From Ectobius pallidus (Eukaryota > Arthropoda > Insecta > Blattodea > Ectobiidae), in contig CAXKWD010000008.1 in the NCBI GenBank assembly GCA_964059195.1, forward strand, positions 41,779,502 to 41,843,501: a stretch of DNA of 64,000 nucleotides, written 5' to 3'. This document shows positions 22,613-33,047 of this stretch, piece after piece. A model generated the notes under the pieces. The model did no database searches, was not told the origin of the DNA, and saw nothing but the letters and a program-made list of their open reading frames with translations. Within the stretch, counting starts at the first letter, position 1. Each line of letters starts with the position of its first letter. The translations under genes and the position numbers were made by a program.

Positions 22613-23814
22613 CTGATCACTATGAATACTACCATGAAACATTTAATATGTTAGTTTTGTGACATACCGGTATTTCATTTTACTAGCAACAACAAATAAT
22701 TATATTATTTTGACAATTTTCATTGTATTTTAACACTGTTATTAGCTCATTTGACAGTGTTATGTTTTAGCATTTTCTTTATTAAAAATAAAATACTTCT
22801 GGTCAGAACACAGTGATGAAATTTTATATGTTGATTACTAGGCACTAGAAGAATATTTTGAGAAAATTTCAGATTTTTCTGTTCAGTCCCAAAGATTTAT
22901 ATAAATGATCTCAAATTTTACTAGCATCTAGTGATCTACTATATCTTTGTGGGGGGGGGGGGAGGGGTATTAAACATGTGTTTTCATCCCTTCTATGAAA
23001 CAAAGTTTTATAAAGTTGTTAATTTTTTTCTAATCGAAACTGCATTTTCTAATAAGGTTTTAGATAATTTCCTTAACAAATTTTTGGTCATAACATGAAT
23101 TGTAGACAGTTTCTTGTAGATTAAGAGGGTTTTTACTTCAAGTTGATATCTTCATAAAAAAAATAATTATTTAACTTACCGCTAACCTTCGAGAATGCCA
23201 AAAATGACAGATCCTTCTAAGCAAAATGGCCACTGGTTTCCAAAGCATTAGTGATAAAAATGTGAAAAAAATTGTTTTGTACTCCCAGATAAACAGAAAA
23301 TATATACTTAAAAATAAAATAAAATAGTTCAGCAACAGATTATTTTATTATTGGTTGATTTCATATGGATTGACCCCTGTGAAATGAGTGTTGTTATAGC
23401 GAGTAAATGTGACTCTTCTATGAAAGTTGAAGTAAGCAGTTCAAAGAAAAAGTATAATAGGAAATATGATATTTCGTATTTGGAATTAGGATTTACTTGG
23501 TGCGGTGATGAAAGTGAACAGAAACCACAGTGCGTTTTGTGTTATGAAGTGTTGTCGAACGAGTGTATGAAACAAAGCATTGTGATAATAAAAAGCAACC
23601 AATTGATATTTTACAGCGATGCTTAAAAACACTAAATTGTGGGAAAGAGAAAGTTTAGCCATGGGTTCAATTAATAGCAAGGCACTGGAAGCATCCTACT
23701 TCGTGCATAGCCAAAACAGGGAAATCTCATTCCATCGGGGAAAAATTACTTCTTCCAGCTCAGCCATTTCATAAAATATGGGAATTTTTCCCTCAAAGAG
23801 AGGTTATAAAATTA

Positions 23815-25480
23815 TTGTAATTGGGTGGTCAAAATAAGTTTAAAACCTCAAATTATCTGAATATTAAGGACTTGGGTGTATTTGAAGTGGTTTCATGTGT
23901 AGAATCTGTCGATTTACTTATTTATAGCGTTGAGTTACTTTTTTTTCGCCATTTTTAGAAAGATTTTAACACTCTTTAATACCAAGTAGTCAAGAGTGTA
24001 GGAAACCAGACTATTTCCAGAGAGAGAGGAGCAAAATGTGAGGTAGAATGTAAAATAAATTCTCTGGTAGTAGGAGGACCAGCCCGTAAGAAAGATACAG
24101 GCACTCTGGGAAAGCAAGAAGGACTTATAGAACTCAGGTCGTTGAATTCAGGGACCCTCGGATGCAACTTGGAATAAACCTTATTCATGTAATAATACGA
24201 TGTAACTTTTATTTCACACAATATAGGTTTAAATAATGCACTAAATAACTGAATTATGAAATGAGATAATAATAAACGGAATTATGATTCAAACACTTGC
24301 AATAAACACTGTACTGCGGATTGGCGCGTACTTAGGCCACGAGGCGAATAAATGTTCTGTATTTATTGCCCGTAATAATTATTATATCAAAATACTCGTA
24401 ATAATTGCTGTGTTCCGTTTAGGATTGATTAACACTGATATCTGGAGAATAATACACTGTATAGCTGATTTACTGTGAACACTTGGGTTGCACAATGCAC
24501 TCGAACTATATACGAGCTTTAAGAAGAATCTAATGAGCCGATATTGATGAATCTACTGTAATTAGTGTAGATTAAATACTCGCATACGACAATACTTGTA
24601 TCTGGAAGTATTGTGTATTTATTCACGATTAAATAGCAAAACCACTGTGGCTATTGTCTACAAATGGCGCGAATCTGGAGAGAGATCCAACATGGACTGT
24701 CTCATGTGGATGCTGGCTTCTAACTGAACTTGGCGTGACGCCGATTATAAGCACGAGGCCTCTCGACGCACACCTGCTGTGGCGCAAGACCAGAGAACAA
24801 GTGCTAAGAATATGTAGTACTCCGCCACAATTGCTGAATCAGTGGAAATAGATTTAGCGGAGAGTTTGAATAGAAAGACTAACTCAACATGAATTAAAAA
24901 TGCTAGTAAAAGCTGTAGCTTGCACGAACAAAGAGTAATCAGCTACGTCCATTTTCATTTGAGAAAATATACATCTTAAGGTACAATTTGGTATAAGATT
25001 AACTTCAAAAAATATGTGTGGTTAATTACTATGTAAAATAACAAACAAGGGAATTTTTGTCCCACCCGTAACAGTGATAGTTTTGTTAAATTATTACTGA
25101 TGAGTTAAATAAATGTTCTGACAACCTGGAAACAGTTTATAATTTGTATTGAATCCCTCATACCTTCATTAATAACAACATTAAGACCCTAACAGTAATA
25201 GCAGAACAGAAAATGAGCTTTTGTTTTGCTTCATTAAAATCAGTAACCAAATTATGTCCCACCCATAACAGATTTTGAAAAACAAATTTAAAATATTTAA
25301 AATAAATTTTTAATAATGCTTAGCATGTAGAACAAAGGAGAAGCCATAGTAGATTTTACAGAATGTGCAGAACAAGTTCTAATTCATTATTTATGACATG
25401 TAATAAACAAAAATAGTTGTTATAATTTGCTAGAATGTCCCACCCAAAATTATGAAATGGCTGAGCTATAAAAAATGTAA
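23815..25480. mobile_element. unclassified insertion in the hAT transposase, carrying a solo LTR
   Basis: About 1.67 kb separates transposase pieces two and three. 'TATAAAA' occurs at both borders (near 23807-23813 and 25468-25475), a possible 7-8 bp duplication. GGGTGG-type sequence near the left end (about 23842) and CCCACCC near the right (25440) are loosely inverted, and 'TGTCCCACCC' recurs at 25068, 25256 and 25436. No protein is seen. The borders are approximate. A 934 bp solo LTR lies within it. Confidence 0.45.
23997..24930 (+). repeat. solo LTR, copy 1 (934 bp)
   Basis: Begins TGTAGG, ends CGAACA, and is flanked exactly by AAGAG on both sides (23992-23996, 24931-24935), the 5 bp duplication typical of LTR retrotransposons. 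It aligns along its whole length with 28755-29687. No internal retroviral region is present, so the element was reduced by LTR-LTR recombination. Confidence 0.88.
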
Positions 25481-25701
25481 AAACTATGTTTGGCCACAAA
25501 TTTCTAAAAGATATCAATTTGATTCCTCTTTCAAATGACACTGTTGGTTGGAGAATTAACGATATGGCAGGTAACTTAGAATCCCAGTTAATCGAAAGGG
25601 TTAAGCAGAGTCCTTATTATATGTTACAAATTGACGAAACTACTGATGTCACAAATGATGCGCAATTGATGTGCTACATTAGATATGCACATAGTGATAA
25701 G

Positions 25702-28194
25702 CAGGGCCCGGATTCTGATGACCTAAAATTGTTTGAAAAATGACCTATAAAATGACCCTAAAATTTAAAGAAAATGACCTAATAATTATAAAAAATGACC
25801 TAAAAACTGATATTTTATTTGTTAAAAGCATTATTGTACACACAAAGTTATAGACTAATTTATACATATTTATAAAAACTGTGTTTGTTGAAAGGATGTA
25901 ACTTAGGTCTAAAAGCTTAATTCTTTGTTCTTGAATGAAGCATCTGAAAAGAAAAGTAAGAAAATTGTTTTTAAAGTAAATCCTACAAAAATGTTGCATA
26001 TAGTAATCTAGTAATTTATTTAAATATTACCAGTATGAAAGAAAAAGCTTGTAAACCCTACCTTATTCAGCATTGCAGTAAATCACTGTCAGCATACGAA
26101 GATTATCGAAGGTAAATGACCTCCGATTGTCTGAAAGGATGTTCTTATACATGGAGAAGCTCCTCTCCACATCCGCCGAAACAATGGGTGCATACTTGAA
26201 GTATGGTAGGTCACCAGGGGTGAGTTCTTCTTTAATGGCTGATGTGTCGAACTTTTCTCCCGATAGTACTTGGGAAATTGTGCATAATGTCTTGAAACCT
26301 TCGTTTTTTTCAAGCACACGCTTCAACTTATCTTTCACCATTTTTCCAATTTCACCTGGTAAACTCTTCATGCCTAGTTCTATTCTCTTTATGAGAGCCA
26401 CTGAATCCACTAGAGCAATCCCCTTTTCCTGAAGTTGCACAATAGCTGGTGATAAAGACGCAAAATGTGTCTTGATATATGACAATTTGCCCTTCATTTC
26501 ACAGTTCGAATATAATTGTTGGGCATTTTCAATGGACTTCGCGTCCTCCGATTTCAAAGATTCGACCACTGTTTTAACAACTTGAAAATTGTCACAGTAA
26601 TAATTGGAGGCATCGATCCAGGTACACCAACGTGTGATGACAGGTTCCGGTGGAAGAGGAACATTCGGAGCTTGGGATTTAAAAAGTTCCCTTCTTGCTG
26701 CAGCCTTCACAAAGATTTTTTTTGTGTTCGAGATTAGGCTATCAACTTGAGGAAAGTGTCCTCTCACTTCCTCTGCTACTCTATGTAATGCATGTGCTAA
26801 GCATGTTACGTGCACCATCTTAGGATAAAATGACATGATGGACTTGGCTGCTTTTACAATGTATGGTGCAGCATCACTGACGAAAAGCAAAACGTCGTCA
26901 TGGCGTATACCTTCTGGCCATAGGAGAAACATGGACCTGTCGAAAAGTCGGCAGATTGTAGAATGGATCACGGACTCGAGTACTTCTGTCGTTAGCAGAA
27001 ATACTTCACCTGGGCCGTTGATTTCTAGCGTTCCCACGATGACATTAGCCACATACCGGGCCTCGACGTCAGTGGACTCGTCAATGGAAACAAACACCTT
27101 CTTCCCACGAATTCTGTCCCTGATTCTTTTCAATGTGTCATCGTAGCACATTGGTATATAGTTCTTTCTCAAAGTGGATTCATCCGGCATTGAACGACCT
27201 GTATGCCGCTCTAGAAAGTCTTTGAATTTATTGTTCGTTAATTTCCATAAAGGGATATTTGCCGAAGCGAGAGATTCGCACAAATCTTTGAAAAACTCGG
27301 AAGATACGTTTCTAGTTGCTGATACACTTTGTCCAATTAATAGCTGAGACTTCTGCTTGTTCTCGGCGTTCTGGATAGCACGTACATGTTTATCGCGGCT
27401 GATATGCTGCTGCACAGTGAATCGCTTATTTGCCGCCACTTTAATTTGGCACATTTTACAGAATAAAATGTTACCGTCTGTAGAGAATACTTGTTCACCA
27501 AACTCGGAAACTATTTGTCTTAAATGACATGATTTGGCAGGCTTCACTTTAGGCATTGTCACTTAACAATGATGTATTCTTGTCAATGAAACAATCAGGT
27601 GAAAACGTAAAAAATAAAATCACTCTGCTCACTGTAACTATTGTGAAAGTTCTTTCCTCACGGATATTTATACTCACACTGAGGCACTGGCGAGTCAAAC
27701 TTCGGCATTTTCTTTTGCGGTCTGCCGGATTATATTATTGTTTATTCAGGGTGAACAGTAGTTTGCACTCTCAAATCCAAGCAGGTGTCAGACTCAGTTG
27801 CCAAGTCAATCTAACAACAACAGTAATATAATACAAATCTTTGGCGTTTCTTTGGTTCTTGTTTCCGGCTGAGACATGACAACACTCAACATAGAGTATG
27901 TCCTTCTTGCATTAAACAAACAATACTTCAAAGACAGCACCGCTGGGGACGAACGTAGACGCATTACTCAATCTAAATGCGTTAAAATGACTAAATAAAG
28001 AAGAAAATGACAAAATAATGACCTAAAAATTAAATAAATGCCCTAAAAACATAAAATGGCAAAAAATGAGAAAAAATGACCTAATAAAAATGCATTTCTG
28101 TAATCTAAAACCCATGATTAGGATTTACCTACAAGTTGGCAATGTCTATGAAGCATCAATAAAAAGATGACATGTCATTAGAATCCGGGCCCTG
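25702..28194 (-). mobile_element. complete CGGBP1-like hAT transposon (2493 bp)
   Basis: Tips CAGGGCCCGGATTCTGATGAC and the complement of CAGGGCCCGGATTCTAATGAC, with GTGATAAG duplicated perfectly at both borders (25694-25701, 28195-28202). AAAATGACCTAA-type subterminal repeats occur within 100 bp of both ends. It holds one long uninterrupted transposase frame. It inserted into the third/fourth piece boundary of the older hAT transposase, and excising it rejoins YIRYAHSDK to the next segment. It looks the youngest autonomous element in the window. Confidence 0.93.
26063..27562 (-). CDS. hAT transposase with CGGBP1-like BED finger, apparently intact
   Basis: An uninterrupted 499-codon frame. 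Residues 1-65 (PKVKPAKSCHLRQIVSEFGE, FCKMCQIKVAANKRFTVQQH, RDKHVRAI) form a C-x2-C...H-x4-H finger like that of the CGG-repeat-binding protein CGGBP1. The catalytic core has the first Asp in VFVSIDESTDVEARYV (about residue 160) and the second in LLFVSDAAPYIVKAA (about residue 230), then HVTCLAHALHRVAEEVR and RWCTWIDASNYYCDNF. The C-terminal dimerisation domain is FKYAPIVSADVERSFSMYKN, with the conserved ERSFS. The usual hAT length is about 550-650, so it is slightly short but covers all domains. The start at 27562 is the first ATG and lies just inside the finger. Terminal repeats and a perfect TSD surround it, so cut-and-paste transposition is plausible. Activity is inferred, not shown. Confidence 0.9.
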   Translation of the reverse strand: MTMPKVKPAKSCHLRQIVSEFGEQVFSTDGNILFCKMCQIKVAANKRFTVQQHISRDKHVRAIQNAENKQKSQLLIGQSVSATRNVSSEFFKDLCESLASANIPLWKLTNNKFKDFLERHTGRSMPDESTLRKNYIPMCYDDTLKRIRDRIRGKKVFVSIDESTDVEARYVANVIVGTLEINGPGEVFLLTTEVLESVIHSTICRLFDRSMFLLWPEGIRHDDVLLFVSDAAPYIVKAAKSIMSFYPKMVHVTCLAHALHRVAEEVRGHFPQVDSLISNTKKIFVKAAARRELFKSQAPNVPLPPEPVITRWCTWIDASNYYCDNFQVVKTVVESLKSEDAKSIENAQQLYSNCEMKGKLSYIKTHFASLSPAIVQLQEKGIALVDSVALIKRIELGMKSLPGEIGKMVKDKLKRVLEKNEGFKTLCTISQVLSGEKFDTSAIKEELTPGDLPYFKYAPIVSADVERSFSMYKNILSDNRRSFTFDNLRMLTVIYCNAE

Positions 28195-28754
28195 GTGATA
28201 AGTGATGACATACAGGACGATATTTTATTTTGTTCATCTTTGCCAACCCGAACAACTGGAGAAGAAATACTTCACTCTCTTGATAGTTACATAACAGAGA
28301 ATGGATCCTGTGGGAAAAATGCTCAGATGGAGCCCACGCCCTTACAGGCAGACATATTGGGGTTGTTTCTAAAGTCAAGGAAGTAGCTCCAGATATGAAA
28401 TGGGTATAATTTTTCATACATAGGGAAGCATTGGCCTCCAAAGGAATGCCACCAGAATTTAAAACAGTGCTAGATAATGCTCTAAAAGCTAGTTAATTTG
28501 ATTAAGGCTCAACCTTTAAATAATAGGCTATTTGCAGTATTGTACGATGAAATGGGCAGTGAATCTACAAACCTTTTACTTCATTCTGAAATTTGCTGGC
28601 TTTCCAGGGGCAAAGTACTATGAAGATTATTTCAATTAAGACACGAAGTTTTATTATTTGTAGTGAACATAATTCTGATTTTGAATCACTAATTGCTGAT
28701 GAAGAATGGTTAATGGCGTTATCGTATCTTTCAGACATTTTTCTAAATTAAATG

Positions 28755-29687
28755 TGTTGGGGTCGTAATAGAACCGGAACGATAGGAGCAAAATGTAAGG
28801 GATCCCCAGGTCGGAACGAGAGGAAAATATAAGGGAAAATGATAAATAAATCTCTGGTAGAGGAGGACCAGCCTGTTGTTAAGATACAGGCACTCAGAGA
28901 GAGCAAGAAGGACTTATATGACGCAGGTCGCTGGGAACAGAGGTCCACAGATGCAAAATGGGAACAAACCTTATTCATGTAATTAACGATGCACATTTAT
29001 TCACACGATATAACTGGTTAACTGAATGAAATAAATACATAGCCTATGAGCTGAAATATGATTACATAACTTGCAATAACCAATGTACTGAGATTTGGCG
29101 CGAATGTTGTAACACGTGGCGATAATTGTTCTGAATTTATGCCAGAGTTGATTCTTATATCAAAACACTCGTAATTCTGTCACAAATTAATGGAATACTG
29201 TATAAGAAGTATTCTTGATGCTAAATACAATAAAATAGTTGATTCACTGCGAACGCTTGGTTGCACAATGCTCTCGAACTATTACGAGCTTCAAGACGGA
29301 TTTAAGAAGCCGAAACTATTGAAAACTATATATTAATTACTGTAGACAAAACTTGTAACTTGAAGTTTTGTGTACTAATTTGCGATTTAAGAGCAAAAGC
29401 CACTGCTGCTATTGTGTAAGAAAGGCGCGAAACTGGAGAAGCTATTCACACAGCTGGGTCATGTGAATGCTGGAATCTGACTAACTTGAAGCGACGCCGT
29501 GAAACAGTCATGAGGGTCACTAAGCTATGCACCTGCCGGATGGATTGCCGGAGAAAAGGCGCTGAAAATGTATCACTCCGCCACATTCTGCTCAATCAGT
29601 GTGCGAACTGAAATAGTGGAGCATTTAAACAGAAAGACTAAATAGACATGAATAAAATGCTAGCAAAACCTGTAGCTTGCACGAACA
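28755..29687 (+). repeat. solo LTR, copy 2 (933 bp)
   Basis: Begins TGTTGG, ends CGAACA, flanked by AAATG on both sides (28750-28754, 29688-29692). Excising it restores the hAT frame (SDIFLKLN to ELNLSLQRK). Same family and almost the same length as 23997-24930 but clearly diverged from it. Confidence 0.88.
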
Positions 29688-30007
29688 AAATGAACTAAAT
29701 CTCTCCCTTCAGAGAAAATCTTTCATTGTTCTTGATGCTTACGACAAAATAAAGGTATTCGAGAAGAAACTGGTGCTATGGATTAGTTATATAAAAAATA
29801 GCCAATTTGCACCTTTTCCAACATTGGAATAACTTTTAATGGAAAATGATATTTCTGTCAAGTATGAGTTTGTAGAAAGAATATGTAACCACCTCGAAAC
29901 TGTAAAACAAAAATTTGAAAAATATTTTCTATATAACTTGTATGAAAAATTTCTATGGATTCGCAATCCGTTTCAGGATTACAGTCAGGATAATGATATC
30001 TCATTAT

Positions 30008-30984
30008 CAGGGCTAGGATTTATATGTACTAAAAAATGTCAAAATATGTACATATAAATGTATTTAAAAATGTCAAAATATGTACATATATATGTACTAA
30101 AAATGTCAAAATATGTACATATATATATGCAAATATATTTTGTAAAATATGGACATCAAAACAAATTTAACCACTAGACAGTACATTTTGTTACTTTAGA
30201 ACCTATAAAAATGCATTACAAATACTGGATTCATAAATTAAATTATTCATTTTTTTTCAGATAACTTACTTTATTTGTAGTCATTCATTGATTATTTCTG
30301 CTACCATAACAGTATGCCACAAAATGTTGTTTTAAATTTTCAAAAGTGATTTGTATTGGCTGAAGCTTCGTTCTACTGCACATGAAGTGATTGGCACGTG
30401 TTTAAAATTCACCGATTCTAGTTTTACATTTGACGAGCTACTTAAGATTGCACTGATTTTACACATTTCTTCAAAGTCTGGATTTCTTGAAAAAACATTG
30501 TCCAATTTACATTTGATAAGATCGGCTAAATGTCCACATATACATTTGAGTTCATGAATCATGTTTTTCACAATGTCAATATTTTGAGATAATGTCAAAT
30601 TATTATTTTCTAGTTTCTGAATTATTTTTGTTATATTACAAAAATTTGGTTCAATGTAACACAAATCATTTTTCACACATTCATTTCTATACATAACTGT
30701 AAACTTATCCTGTGCTGCCATATTTTCTGTGACTGAAAACGACAATTTTATATAGTTTTACTCTTAAGAATGAAATATGTACGAATATTGCATTAATATC
30801 ACTAAATATGGACAAATATTTATTTTACATATAAATATGTACTAATGTCAGAAATATGGAAAATTATGTAAAATAAATTTGTTTAATTTGAATAGAGGAC
30901 AACGTAATACATGGAGATAAGTGAAAAAAATGTGTCTATATGTGAAATTAAGAAATATGTAATTACATACAAATCCTAGCCTTG
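30008..30984 (-). mobile_element. internally deleted hAT element retaining transposase C-terminus
   Basis: Tips CAGGGCTAGGATTTATATGT and the complement of CAAGGCTAGGATTTGTATGT. CTCATTAT is duplicated perfectly on both sides (30000-30007, 30985-30992). Several copies of an AAAATGTCAAAATATGTACA-type motif form subterminal repeats near the left end. The only coding content is the C-terminal fragment at 30332-30745. Confidence 0.9.
30332..30745 (-). pseudogene. hAT transposase C-terminal fragment (hATC)
   Basis: The 137-codon frame covers the end of the helical domain (QNIDIVKNMIHELKCICGHL) and the dimerisation region FKHVPITSCAVERSFSQYKS. This is the same ERSFSxYK signature as in the intact transposase at 26063-27562. 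N-terminal finger and catalytic aspartates are absent, so it cannot act as a transposase but could in principle dimerise. It ends LLKI at a stop shortly after the signature. Confidence 0.75.
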
Positions 30985-31619
30985 CTCATTATCGAAGAAA
31001 GAACAGTTAATTGAACTCTCAAGTGACAGTGGGCTTAAAATCCAATTCCGTAATCTTAGTTTGTCTCGATTCTAAATCTCATCTTCAGTGAGAAGTGAAT
31101 TTCCAGAATTATCTGAAGAAGCATGGAAAATCGTTATGCAGTTTTCAACAACCTATCTTTGTGAGAAGGGACTTTCATAGCCCATTCAACTAAAAACAAA
31201 ATACTTAATGTATCTGCTGATCTTCGACTAAATTTGATTAATATTGAGCCAGATATCCAGGAATTCTGAAAAAGAGCTGAAAGAGCTGACAAGCTCAACT
31301 GTCTCATTAAAGTGAGTGATAATATAATTTCTAATTATATTATCAAATTGGTGCTGGTAATAAATATTAAAGTCTGTTCAAAATATAATTTAACTGTCAA
31401 TAGTTTACTTCTAATTCAATAACTGTGATTCCGGCGAACTAAAAAAAGTACTTAGATTTATTTCGTTAAAATGACCTATAATTAATACCCCAAATATTCA
31501 GAATATAGGCCTACATATAGCCTACTTTTAAAAATAGGATGTAAAATAAGGGGTCCGTAAACATTTTAGACTTCTAGAGGTCCTCAGGTTCAAAGAGGTT
31601 GAGAAATCCTGGCTTATGT

Positions 31620-32127
31620 TATTCTAAGAGGATGGTGGTGTGACATCATAGTTATGAATGTCCATGCACCAACAGAGGATAAACAAGATGGTGACAAGGA
31701 CAGTTTCTATGAGGAAATAGAACAAACATTTGATCATTTTCCAGCACATCAAATGAAAATTGTACTAGGAGATTTCAATGCGAAAGTAAGAAGGGAGGAT
31801 ATCTTGAAGCCCACAATTGGGAACAAAAGTCTCCACTTGCAGAGCAATGACAATGGGGTTAGATTAGTGAATTTTGCAATCGCTACAAATTTAATCATAA
31901 AGAGTTCAAAATTCCCACATCGTGATATTCAAAATGACCAGATGGAATGACTCATAATCAAATCAACAATGTGCTAATACATGCAAGGAGGCCGTCTAGT
32001 ATAATTGATGTTCAAACTTTTAGGGGTGCTGATTGTGATTCAGATCATTATCTGGAAGTTGCGTTTGTTCGGGAGAAACTTTCATTAAACAAAGGAACCA
32101 GGAAAAATGTTGATATAGAGAGATGAT
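31620..32127 (+). pseudogene. LINE endonuclease, C-terminal part
   Basis: Continues the split endonuclease: ILRGWWCDIIVMNVHAPTED, then IVLGDFNAKVRRED with the GDFN catalytic box, NGVRLVNFAIATNLIIKSS, and after frame changes QTFRGADCDSDHYLEVAFV with the terminal SDH box. The catalytic Asp/Asn and His of the fold are therefore still visible. A frame break near 31945 and the stop at 32124 inactivate it. No linker or reverse transcriptase follows directly. Confidence 0.8.
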
Positions 32128-32537
32128 GGCCAAGTGCACCAACCATGGTACTCAGAATACCACGGTAAAGTTGTTTAGTTTACCCCGGTAATGTCATACT
32201 TTCATTGCACCGTGCTTGGGTTCGACTTTTACCACGGTAAGATACTAAGCAGCCGTGAAGGAGCTGTAAAGCGAGAAAACCGTGGTTTTCTTTCCAAGAT
32301 GGAGATCAGCGTAACGTATCATATTTTCGATATCTAGGCCAAAAGCTAATTGAACATAATAAATAACGAGAGACAGGTGGGATTTATTTGAAGAATGAAC
32401 GATGGTACATATCTTAAGGCGGTCCAAGCAGCCCGGCATTAGATTAATGAGAGTAATTAACACAATTTTTAACTTCATTTTTTATTCAACTTTTATATAA
32501 CTAATAACTGGTAATACATAGCCTACTTAGTGTTTAG
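32128..32537. other. unassigned, possible transposon end with TACCACGGTAA motifs
   Basis: LINE similarity stops at 32127. The next 110 bp contain repeated ACCACGGTAA / ACCCCGGTAA motifs and the palindromic CCATGG. No second end was found, and no coding frame is convincing. Confidence 0.35.
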
Positions 32538-33047
32538 TATCAAGACTTAAGAAGATCATTTTCATTCAAACCTCATGTTTATGTTATCCAAGTAGCGTCA
32601 CTCTATGTGTTCATAAACTGTTTATTCTTCTTCTCTTTGTGGTTGGAAATGCAATAGAGTTTGTGTTTCGAACCGCATACATCGCCCAATTCTTTCCTAT
32701 CCATATATGTTATCGCCAGGAATTGCACCCGGAATTCTATGGTCCGCTGCATTCAGAGGCCGGGTAGCCTGGCGGTGACACCCCACCTAAAGAAATGTTT
32801 TGGTGGAATAATATTTTGTTACAATACTTTACAATAATCCTATTTTTATTTTTAATAGAATTTTTGTTAACTGTACATACATAGGCCTACAGTACATAAG
32901 TTTCTATAAATAAATAAAATAAAATAAAATACAGAATTGCTGTAATCAAAGTTAGGCATGCAAGCTGTGCTCATGAAAATTGCCTTTTTTTTTTTACAAT
33001 ACCGGTACTTGATGTTTTACATCCCTGAAGAAATCTTAAGTTTTTTA

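Larger units (their letters stand above)
19887..23376. mobile_element. long-terminal-inverted-repeat (foldback-like) element with SHGK-family core
   Basis: The left arm (19887 to about 20845) and right arm (about 21270-21443 plus 22613-23376) are inverted copies of each other, about 0.95 kb each, with scattered differences. The tips are GGGTCAATCCAT and its complement, and CTGT flanks both (19883-19886, 23377-23380), a 4 bp duplication. The single-copy centre of about 420 bp carries a minus-strand SHGK-family relic. The right arm is interrupted by a hAT MITE with its own 8 bp duplication. Excision restores the hAT transposase N-terminus. Confidence 0.82.
19814..31300 (+). pseudogene. ZBED5/SCAND3-like hAT transposase in six pieces
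   Basis: The pieces in order are: MEKWLRKGAFKRKASDASD (19814-19886); the BED-type finger region KKKYNRKYDISYLELGFTWC then QCVLCYEVLSNECMK and LEASY (23377-23770); GHKFLKDINLIPLSNDTVGW, then YYMLQIDETTDVTNDAQLM with the first catalytic Asp (25485-25701); DDILFCSSLPTRTTGEEI through RLFAVLYDEMGS and SEICWLSRGKVL (28195-28754); NLSLQRKSFIVLDAYDKIKV to EKFLWIRNPFQ (29688-30007); and FPELSEEAWKIVMQFSTTYL with the hATC region (30985-31300). Several frameshifts and stops occur within the pieces. The architecture matches the ZBED5/FAM200/SCAND3-related transposases of the Buster branch. Confidence 0.82.
19179..31611 (+). mobile_element. ZBED5/Buster-type hAT element, 12.4 kb because of nested insertions
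   Basis: Ends are CAGTGTTTCTCAAC and the complement of CAGGATTTCTCAACC. Flanks are CGTTATGT (19171-19178) and GCTTATGT (31612-31619), an 8 bp duplication with two differing bases. Excising it joins the LINE endonuclease frame (QRYV to ILRGWW). Its transposase is recognisable in six pieces separated by five younger insertions. Net of these the element is about 3 kb, a normal hAT size. Confidence 0.82.
18625..32127 (+). mobile_element. RTE-like LINE, 5' part (leader and endonuclease), split by a hAT
   Basis: Leader-like sequence from about 18625 precedes an apurinic-endonuclease-type domain whose halves lie at 18928-19170 and 31620-32127. A 12.4 kb hAT element sits between them. Sequence similarity ends at 32127 within the region that should lead into the reverse transcriptase, where unrelated sequence begins. 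The RT-bearing fragments at 34.4-36.1 kb and 39.8-41.5 kb may be of the same family, but I cannot show they are the same copy. Confidence 0.7.

Noticed and set aside
25745..25999. 84-codon minus frame
   Set aside because: Lies in the AT-rich subterminal repeats of the intact hAT element.
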